NCBI GenBank assembly: GCA_007922225.1
Contig: ML679956.1
Location: 19,069,049-19,133,048, forward strand
Direction: 5' to 3'
Length of the DNA stretch: 64,000 nucleotides
Origin: Emydura subglobosa
Lineage: Eukaryota > Chordata > Testudines > Chelidae
Shown: piece by piece, positions 55,526 through 64,000 of the stretch
Layout: every line of letters begins with the position of its first letter
Position numbering within the stretch: position 1 is the first letter of the stretch
Program-made: the position numbers and the translations under genes
Notes under the pieces: generated by a model
Databases searched by the model: none
Told to the model about the DNA's origin: nothing
Seen by the model: the letters and a program-made list of their open reading frames with translations, nothing else

Positions 55526-57690
55526 TTTGTAGATTTTAAAAGAATCTGAGTTTGTGTTGAATATATTAAATGTAATCCTTCAAAATATAGAACATAAAGG
55601 TAAGTTTTGTTTGCAAACAAGCAGCATAGTAGCAATTTGGGAAGTGTACTATCATTCTTTGCTCAATAGAACTGAAAACATGAAGTTTAATCAATACCAT
55701 GAATTTTATACCCACAAGTTAATATTTCCTACTCAATATTTCTGTTTGAATTGGTATTTCTTGCATGAAATTTTGTTCAATTACATATTAATTTATAAAT
55801 AATACGCTATTATAAGGACATTGCCAAGCCTAGGTTTCAAACTTTATTTTGATAAAAGAAAGTGTCACAAAATTTGCATGAATAGGAATACTTTCTCTTG
55901 CAGTATGGGAAACGCAAACACCATAGCATTGTGCTAGTGCAAGAGTATAGGAGAGAGAGAAATGGACCATAAACAAAAAGGGAGACCGAGCCATCTGGCT
56001 TCAGGGGCAACTTTTCTACATTATGTAAGCAAGATTTATTTATTAAACTTATAAAATATGCCAATCCAGTGCTTTCGACACATACAGTGTCATTATAAAA
56101 ACTGCATGCAAATAAAACCAATATCCAAAAAATTTAGACCCTCCCAGATACCCATGGATCCCTTTTTGAACTAAAATTCTTCCTTCAGCTCCACCCATTT
56201 ATTTACCCTTGTCTCCCAGGAAAAAGCCAGAGTGAACAAATGGTCCTCGTTGAAAGTCAACAAATTCAGGTTGTGGAAAACTAACAGGTGAAGCAAATTA
56301 ATTCCAAAAATGAAGTCGTCTTGAAAACACAATTGTATAGATATACAGGTGACCAGTCAATAGCCCACTGGATGTGTGTGCAGTTACTTGATTTACATGC
56401 ACAATCATGATATTTACTCATAACAATTACAGTAGGTGGGTGAATGTCTTTGACAATCTGCTCTCCATTGTCCAAGTTATGTATAGTCCAAAAGCAGTTG
56501 TGTTGCGTAAACAGCGGTGAGTAAATGAGATAGTTAGAAACTATTTCATTTTTAACAATTTGAAATGTTATTAGTAATACAGATAAAGATTAATAAATAT
56601 ATGATTTCTGTATTGATGTTGTCCCTTTAAATTTACTCATATATATCTTCTGAAAAAAAATAGTGAATTAATTTACTTCCTACACAGACCCATGAAACAT
56701 GCAGAAAAACACTGATGCTCTCAGAGGGTTTATCTAAAAACTATTTTAATGTGCAGAAAATCATTCACCCTAATAGTCATTTTGATTCAATAACTTCATG
56801 TCTGAACTTTCTATTACAAGTTAGGATCCTTTCTCTTCCCACAAGTCTAAATTGCTGAAAACAAAGTGAAATTAAACAAATCAAATATTTTCCAGTAAAT
56901 TTAAGTAATCTCAAATCTTAGTAATGACATATTTTTTGTGAAGCAAATCTGCTACTCTGTTTTGTTTTTGTTCAGCTCCATTTCTCCATAATATCTTATC
57001 CATAATTACCGTTTTTATCTGAAGGCTATAAGACATCACAGTTATTCATTACAGATGTCATAGCTGTTATAGCTATCTAGCGTACATTTCAATACCAAAA
57101 TCCATTACTCAATTTAATATATTTATAATGAACCAAATAAAACTCCACCAGGTTGGAGCTTCACCTTACACCATGACCTATAAACCCAGTAATAATATTA
57201 TAAAGAGAAATGACCTTATAACTGTTACTGTATGTCCAGGAGGTAAAAGTCTAATTCAAAGCAGTATTCACCGTCTCCTTATTGCTCCATGATTTAGGAT
57301 TACTCCCAAATTTTAGAAGTAGTGTTTAAGTTAAGGTGAGAATGGCAATATATTTAGGGAGAATTTTTGGTCTGCTAACCAATATGGGTGCCCAATGTAA
57401 ATGAGTAATCAGTTCAAAAGATTCTTTATTTATACAGTAAATATACTATTTTAGAACTTCATAACATTTTACATGCAAGCTCCTCACTGGAGTCCAAACC
57501 AGAAATACAAATTATTGGGTGTGAAAAATAAATGTAAAGCCAACCTGCAGATCTGCTTCCAAAAGCAGATTTGGATTTTGGATATACAAGTCATGTTATG
57601 AAATTGCCTATTTGTATCCACACACACATCACAACTCACATACGTATAAAAACATGAATGAAAAGGAATGTAACTAAAAGCCTCTGTCAC
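55526..57690. other. Intronic stretch, no feature recognised
   Basis: AT-rich intron without recognised elements. Confidence 0.5.
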
Positions 57691-57699
57691 ACACGGAGG

Positions 57700-58170
57700 C
57701 GTAGGTGGTGCAACTTAATGGTCAGATCCAGAGTACGGCCTAGTCCTCAGGGCAGAATCAGAGACGTAGTCAGGAGACAAGCTGAGGGTTGGAGCCAGGA
57801 ACCAGAACATAACCAAAGGGCACAGCCAGAGTCACAGTCAGGAGACAAGTCAATGGTCAGAGCTACAAGTCAGAACAGAACCAAAGGGCAGAACTGGAGT
57901 CTTTCAGAGACAGGCAAGGACTAGGGTTGAAGCAGAGCAGGCTAGAAGTGGAGCAAGGGCCAGACAGGAAGCAGATCTGGCACAGCCAGAGGCATGGAAT
58001 GCATTGAACAGCTGCTGTTGCCACAGGGCTCAAATGGTGATTTGTGGGCTCTTCTGCTAGTCAAGGAGCACAGTCACTTAGTGTGGTATATTGGGCCCAG
58101 CGAGCTCATTGGGTTGCTAGGCAAGCAAGCCCAGAGGCAGCTGAGTTCCTGATAGCCTGTTCCTTCAAAT
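57700..58170. repeat. Interspersed repeat with degenerate 'gtcaggagacaag' units
   Basis: A GC-elevated segment in which 'gtcaggagacaag' (twice), 'agaac(a)taaccaaagggcaga' (twice) and 'ggcacagccagag' (twice) recur. It looks like a turtle interspersed repeat, possibly an LTR fragment, containing imperfect internal tandem units. Class not assigned. Confidence 0.45.
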
Positions 58171-58174
58171 ATTT

Positions 58175-58325
58175 ACTGGGTGAAGCCAATGGAACTACTC
58201 ACAGTAATAAGCACTACACACGAGTAATTTCTTGTACAATCTTAGGACCTGATCCTGAGAACACTTATGCACATAAGAGACAATGTAACTACTCATGTGA
58301 ATAAAGATACTCAAGGGTAAGATCT
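58175..58325. repeat. Palindromic repeat fragment ('ggaactactcac' family)
   Basis: 'aatggaactactcacagtaa', 'acctgatcctgagaacactt' and 'actactcatgtgaataaaga' match the arms of the hairpin repeat also noted at 5563-5684. Confidence 0.5.
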
Positions 58326-58329
58326 GCAT

Positions 58330-59395
58330 ATTAGGGCTCTTCCCCTTGAATTTGTTTCAGTCCATAGTTTAGGAGTATTCTTGGCTTCCTCGCTGACTCT
58401 GCTCTCACACATTATCAAGTAATACTTTCTAGCATCTCTAGTTGGTTATAAGATTTCATCCCATCCTGGAAAATGAATACCTGACTTCAGGTGTTGTTGT
58501 CTTTGTCAGTTCTTGGTTGGACTACAGCAATGCAATACACCTGGGCATGAAGCACTCTGTGCTTAGGAAACTCCAACTGGTACAGAACGCTGCAGTGTGT
58601 CTCTTCAGCAACATAATCTACTGCAAGCACATCAGACCTGTCCTCCTATCCCTACACTGCTTTCCCATTGAATTTTAAATCAAGTTCAAAGTCTTGATCC
58701 TGATCTTCAGGGCACACTATGGTTTGGGCCCAGGATACAATGGCGTACCATGGGTCTCTGGTATCTGGGGGCCAATACTTACATTTGCGCCCTCCTCCCC
58801 CCGCCGGTGGCAGTGCCCCATGGGGGGGGAGGGGAGGGAGCAGTGGGTGCGACTGGGAGCAAGTGACAGGGGCAGATGCCCCCAGGCCGCCCAGTGGCAG
58901 GGGATGTGTGTGACGGGCTCTTGTCCATGTGGCTCCCTTGTTGTGCCCAGTGCTGGGGCGGAGGGGTCAGAAGGACACTTAATCCACCCGCAGCGGGAGC
59001 CCTCGGCTACCGGCAGGCCTGATGCTGGGGTCTGTGCAGCTGCCGGGGATCTCAGAGCCCGGTGGCCCCTGGCCATCTGTGACAGCGAGGGGCAGGTCCT
59101 CCTCCAAAGGCCTGGCTGGTGCCTGGGGGCATGGCTCTTTCCCCACCCCCTCAGTACACCACTGGATATCTAAAAGATCATCTAAAGATCTGTGACAAAG
59201 ACTGTGGCACAATGGAACTCTCAACAATCAGAGTAAAACTTGTCTGTGCTGGAAATAGAAATTTTTCTAGGGGTGATCTGAGGCTCTGGAATGAACATCT
59301 CCACGACCTAAGGACCATCACAAATCCCACAACTTTCTGTTCCAAGCGCAAGACACATTTCTTTGATCTTGTCATCTCTAACATAAACACATGAA
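58330..59395 (+). mobile_element. L2/CR1-like LINE 3' end, interrupted
   Basis: Two collinear pieces (58330-58737 and 59164-59395) encode the C-terminal part of a non-LTR reverse transcriptase protein. The first has Trp-Leu-Asp-Tyr-Ser-Asn-Ala, Leu-Gln-Leu-Val-Gln-Asn-Ala-Ala, His-Ile-Arg-Pro-Val-Leu-Leu-Ser-Leu-His and Tyr-Gly-Leu-Gly-Pro-Gly-Tyr. The second resumes with Lys-Asp-His-Leu-Lys-Ile and ends Leu-Arg-Leu-Trp-Asn-Glu ... Phe-Phe-Asp-Leu. A TAA lies near 58677 and the frame changes. L2 versus another CR1-superclade family is not settled. Confidence 0.75.
58738..59163. mobile_element. GC-rich insertion inside the LINE (probable DNA transposon)
   Basis: About 426 bp far richer in G and C than anything around it, splitting the LINE exactly between Gly-Pro-Gly-Tyr and Lys-Asp-His. 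Its ends are partly inverted: 'caatggcgtacc' at the left and 'agtacaccactg' at the right (reverse complement 'cagtggtgtact', 9 of 12 matching), a CAGTGGYGTA-type hAT-like terminus. GGATA occurs at both junctions (58733-58737 and 59164-59168), but an 8-bp duplication is not visible. The long open frames over it reflect base composition. Confidence 0.6.
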
Positions 59396-60289
59396 AACAG
59401 GCATGTTTATATTAAAAAACATCAGCAGCAAAGAACTTATCAAAACAAGACAGTCCATATACGTATGCTTCTCATGGGGAGAGAGGATGAGAGAACAAAC
59501 AACACGTGACAGATGTGTACTACTGGAAGGCACACAGATGCTATGAGTGCAGTATAAGAACCTATATAGAATAGAGTAGAATTTACTTATATTGATTTCA
59601 AAATGAAGAGTTTCTGCTCACCTGGAGTGAAATATGGAATTTGTATAGCCTTTTTCTGCACTCACTGTCAAATCAAGAGACACAGATCAAAAGGGCCTAT
59701 ACAGTTATATGGGGCAAAGTATCAACTCAGTCATCCAAAGATGGACAATTCAGATCACTTCTCCAAAATTCAAGGTGTAGTGTTTGTGTGTATGCATGTG
59801 GGTTTGTTTTTGTTTTTTTTTAAAGAATAGATTGGTATCAACAGGAATGGGATAGAAAGCTCGTTATGCAGGTCAGAGAAAATATTACTTAGACAAGAGG
59901 GCTTTTTTGATTTTGTTCCAATTCAGAAAAGAAATCCTTTTAGTAAGCCAAGAAGCTGAAAGGATGGGACATGTGGTGTTGAACATTAGCCACACTACGT
60001 AACACAGGGAGAATGTTCTGGAGCAGAAAGCAGAGGGGCAGACCTCTTCACTGCTGTATTCTAGTGACTGCTTTACCTACTTCTTTGCTGTATAGATGGA
60101 CCCATCCTAATTAGAATGGTTAGAGGACATGTCCTTGAAGGAGATAACACAGAAATAAATCTTAACATATAACGTATTTAAACATATACCATTCTGATAA
60201 CCTTATTCACATTGAACGATACCTTACTCCATAAGCAGTTCTACTTACTACAGTGGGGCTACCCATGTAGTAGGGTAAATAATACTCTG
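59396..60289. other. Intronic stretch, no feature recognised
   Basis: Nothing supported beyond short T-rich runs near 59808-59820. Confidence 0.5.
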
Positions 60290-60488
60290 TGCTTATTTAA
60301 CATCTTACATTCAGGGATTTCAAAGCACTTGGAAGCTCTAGAATTCATTGTTCCTATGTTACAGATGAGAAAACTGAGGCCAGAACGACTTGTCTTAACA
60401 TCAGATGATAACCCAGTAGCAGAACAAGGAATAGGACCCTGGTCTCCTGGATCATAACTGCATACTCTAACCAGTAGGCCACACCACC
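60290..60488 (-). mobile_element. MIR SINE
   Basis: In reverse complement this follows MIR. The core 'gttacagatgagaaaactga' plus 'ggccagaacgacttgtc' and the tRNA-derived end 'ggaccctggtctcctgga' through 'ctctaaccagtaggccacac' are present in order, at the normal spacing. Confidence 0.8.
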
Positions 60489-63400
60489 AGATTCAGAACA
60501 AAGAAATCAAATGTATATAATTATATTCAATTTCTCTTAATTTGAAATGCATGTCAAGTAAATCCAAGAGATAAACTTCTCCAGTGTGGCAGAACATAGC
60601 TGGCACATGCATGCACTGCATTTATATTTGTGATTATTTTAATGCATAAAACTACTGCCAGGGGATATACAGGATCAGGCAGGACAGAAGGGTGCATAAT
60701 GCATTGAGTGCATTATGATGTGGTTGCTGCATACTAGACAAATCAACCACTAAATGTCATTGAGACGGTATGTGGCTGGTTTCAAAGGGTCAGCCAATGG
60801 AGCTTTTGTTACAGAAATAGGTTTCAGGGAAAGGATAACCCAAAATGAGAGATTTCAATTGACTGACTTTATCAGTAACTCGACACACATACTCCTGTCA
60901 AAAAAGTGGGCCTCTGGTTTGCTTGACAGGAAACTATGATAGACAATGATAATCTCAATTAGATGCGGTGGGTTCTAGCTCTGCCTTTTAAAAAAGGTTC
61001 CATACATGGCACTATTTTCTTTGATATTCTCTCGCCCATATTAAGAAGTATCTAGTCACTATATATTGTCATTTACTTTACACTTAAAAATAAGCGGGAC
61101 AAGCATAGTAAATTAAATGCTAAACGGATATACACATTTGCTGGATTTCATATTCACCAAACTAAAAACCCACTCACTACATGTTCTCCACTGGGAGTTT
61201 ATCAGGATATACATTTTCTTCCAAGAGTTTATTGGTGCCACTAGGGCTGTTTGTAAGAATCAGGAAACTTCTTGTAACAAATCCAAACATAAAAGGCTTC
61301 TCTTAATTCAAAATAATGGGCCAAATTCTGTCCTGGTGTAATGCCACTGACATCACCAATTTATATTAGGACTAAATTTGGCCCTGTATGTTTATTAGGA
61401 AAATAAAATATTATGGGAGATGACTTTAAAAATCATGAGACTGTGAATTACACTAGGATAAAAAGGTAAATATAAACATAAAAGGATCATGCAATGCACC
61501 ATATGTAAATAAAGACCAAGGTTATCAGAAAGTGATTTGGTGCTCAGAGACACATGCTGTACCTATACCAACATAAAAAACTACAATAAAATAATTCCTC
61601 ACAGGTTTAAGGCAAAAGACATTTTCCACTTAGATAAAACTTTATAAAAGGCTGACTCTCTTTAGAGATGGCAACATAATGGAAGGGAATGAAATGTGGC
61701 AGGTAAAATCCCTATCTCTAGACATTACACAAATTTAATGTGTGTATTTAAAAGCATTTCAGTTCCAAGACTTGGTTACACATATCAAATCACACATCCT
61801 TTTTTAGCTCCATCTTAGCAATGACTCAGGGACAAAATCCTGCCCTTGGTTTCTGTGGCAGAAAGGGGCTTGCTAACTTCATATGGCAGCAACAAACTAT
61901 GCACTGGCTTGTCCAGTCCTGAGGAGAGTTGGCACCTTTTGTAAGGCAACTGAAGGAACCCAATACATTCACTCTGTGAACGACAGGTGTGGGTTTCCTC
62001 AAGGGAGCTTATGGAAACAAGCTCCTTGTCCCGTGGTACAGCTCTGATTCTGGTCCCATCTTTCCCCACAACTGAAGCTGTGGGAGTAACTGTAGTAATT
62101 CCTGTGTAATTCTGGGAGAAACAAAGCTGAAATGGGATAAGACTGGGGTTCCTGTCATGTTGGATGGTATTATTAAAAAGATGGAAGGAGACTCTTGAAA
62201 TCCTGTTTGTTGGCAAGGAGTTTCTTTTGCTTGATAGGCCTACTGTCCAAGCTTCTATCTAGGCTGATGACTTGATTATGGAACTGTTGGCTAGGGATCC
62301 TGTTTTGAGCCATAAAGCCCATTTGGCTGAAGCCAATCCGCTGCAATGGCAACTCAAATCCATATACAGTAGTCAGGCTTCACAGTGTCATGGAAGCATC
62401 TCCAGAGACTGGAATCAATGTTGACTTGCTGAGAGCTCTGCAGTCTGCACATGACTTGTGCCTAATTTGGCTTTTATATGTAAAGCTTCTCTGAGCTTAT
62501 TGTGTATTTTACACTTCTAGATTCACTAAGGATAACTTCTGAAAGAAGGTGTGCATGTGTGTTAGTGCATGTATTGTAAAATAGGCTTTTCCCTTCATTA
62601 TTAAAAAGATTTTTTTGGCAGCATCATACTTGTTAACATATATGTATATGTTGGTAGGATCTATAGGTTGACTGTATGTGGATTAGAGAAAGGACTTGAC
62701 TTCTCCCTATTAATGTGGTTCATACATTCTCAGATAGTCTTTCTTGTGTCAACTCCCACATAGATGGCACCTCATCATACCATTCTTTAAAACACGACCT
62801 CTTTAACATAAAATCTTTAATTACACCTTTCTTTACTTTCATGCTGAAGTTAAGCATGTAAAACTCTGGAGCCTTTTCCCAATGAGAATTGGGCTTCTGA
62901 AAAACACAATCACGCTGTCTCCTATGCTGCATTGAGATTGTCATCTACATACATTAACAAGTCATGCAAATCTGTCAGTCCACATGGATCCAAAGCTATT
63001 GCCACAGAGATATGGTATGCTGCATGTAACATTTTAAAAATCCATTTATTTTCTATTTTGTCACTTTATGCCTTCTGCTTCTGCCACAAATCTTCAAAAC
63101 AAATATTTTAATCTGCTACAGATTCACTCCAGGGCAATTTGGTCCTCCGCTACTCAGACATTTTAAAAAAATGTCAGTGTGGCCAAACTGCTCTGTTTAC
63201 ACTGGTGCAACCCAGGACCAGTGGCCATTTTTTGGCCATATGACTGGCAAATTAGATGCTTCAACAAAGACTATTTTAAGCAATAGTTAAGGGCTGTGAA
63301 ATAAGTTGATTTAAGTTTCCATATTGCCCCTTTCATTAGGGTTCTGGCTGCTGACAAGTAAATATGTCACCTAAAGAGCAGCAGCTAGAATGATTATCTT

Positions 63401-64000
63401 GTTGAAGCTGCTTATTTGCTGACTTGTGTATTTAACATTTGTTGGTAGCATAGAAGAGTTGACAAATATTTTCTTCCTTTCTTCTTTACTTAATATTTTT
63501 CTAGAGAAAAGAATGACTCCATCTATTCTTCTTCTTTACTTACCCTGTTCCCAGTCATGGTAATGTGCCAAAACAATAACAATTCAATTCCATTTCCCTT
63601 CTCTAATCCACACAGTCAAAGTGAATTTACAGTAGATAGAATGAAATACTTTCACATTTATTAGCAATTTACCACATTTTAAAATATTCTGTGAAAGATT
63701 TGGCTTTTAAAAAAAAAAATACAACAAAAAATTACATTTGAATATAGTGCGGTTTGAGACACAATAATCCCCAATATCAGGGAATTCAGTGTTACAGCTG
63801 GTAAAACTAACACTGACTTTGGAATCATCTGATTTTTGCTTTTCACAACTACAATTTTGGTGCAAGGAACACTTTTAAGTACTTTGGCTCCAAAATCTGA
63901 CCTACTTTACAACTGCTATCCACTTGTGGGGAATAGCCTTCCACAGTATTATGTATAAGTAGGCTTTCTGGTTTTCGCTTAAAGCCTACAAAACACACCA
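60489..64000. other. Intronic stretch to the window edge, repeat remnants only
   Basis: A short palindromic repeat fragment lies at 61316-61386 ('gggccaaattctgtcctggt' to 'aaatttggccc'), the same family as 484-562. The segment 61810-62220, with a 133-codon open frame on the minus strand, has no recognisable motif. I see no exon of UBE2E2 here. Confidence 0.5.

Noticed and set aside
58694..59227. Overlapping 159-, 119- and 82-codon frames
   Set aside because: They span the junction of LINE and GC-rich insertion; high GC lowers stop frequency, and the frames ignore the element boundaries.

Overview
This window is vertebrate nuclear DNA: AT-rich, almost entirely intronic and full of old transposable elements. 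A turtle (Testudines) fits best. A long CR1 LINE with the TTCTTATGTTC-type 3' end sits beside two DIRS-type tyrosine-recombinase retrotransposons, a PIF/Harbinger DNA transposon, several hAT MITEs and MIR-like SINEs. I recognise this mixture from turtle genomes, but the species call is an inference.

The only host gene I can support is on the minus strand: two consecutive internal exons of a class III ubiquitin-conjugating enzyme. The exon at 36139-36271 encodes about residues 77-120 and the exon at 17793-17940 encodes about residues 121-169, including the active-site cysteine. A Ser-Pro-Asp-Tyr stretch in the first exon points to UBE2E2 rather than UBE2E1 or UBE2E3. Splice sites and phases agree. 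I found neither the upstream exons nor the last coding exon, so the gene runs out of the window on both sides and everything else here is its introns: at least 27.7 kb upstream, 18.2 kb between the two exons, and at least 17.8 kb downstream.

Layout from left to right. 0.7-1.1 kb: CR1 3' fragments. 9.3-14.5 kb: a nested stack, namely a degraded DIRS split by a plus-strand CR1 (about 11.02-12.87 kb) and abutted by a hAT MITE (13702-14490) that carries a second hAT MITE (13953-14269). 17.8 kb: UBE2E2 exon. 23.3-23.6 kb: a hairpin MITE. 24.0-29.1 kb: a second DIRS with inverted terminal repeats and recognisable gag, reverse transcriptase and tyrosine recombinase remnants. 35.3-35.9 kb: a C-rich degenerate minisatellite and a Harbinger-like MITE. 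36.1-36.3 kb: UBE2E2 exon. 41.3-42.9 kb: a Harbinger transposase pseudogene. 43-45 kb: MIR, CR1 and a second, uninterrupted copy of the 463-bp hAT MITE with a clean 8-bp target duplication. 46.8-47.9 kb: an LTR-like unit. 49.7-50.1 kb: a hAT element with 8-bp target duplication. 57.7-59.4 kb: a low-copy-like repeat and an L2/CR1-like LINE 3' end split by a GC-rich insertion. 60.3-60.5 kb: MIR.

I found no operon, CRISPR array, tRNA or rRNA gene, or new defence-like system. The most informative signals are the nested transposon histories, where one element copy serves as the empty-site control for another, and the DIRS architecture. All mobile-element coding regions are broken by frameshifts, stops or lost catalytic residues.
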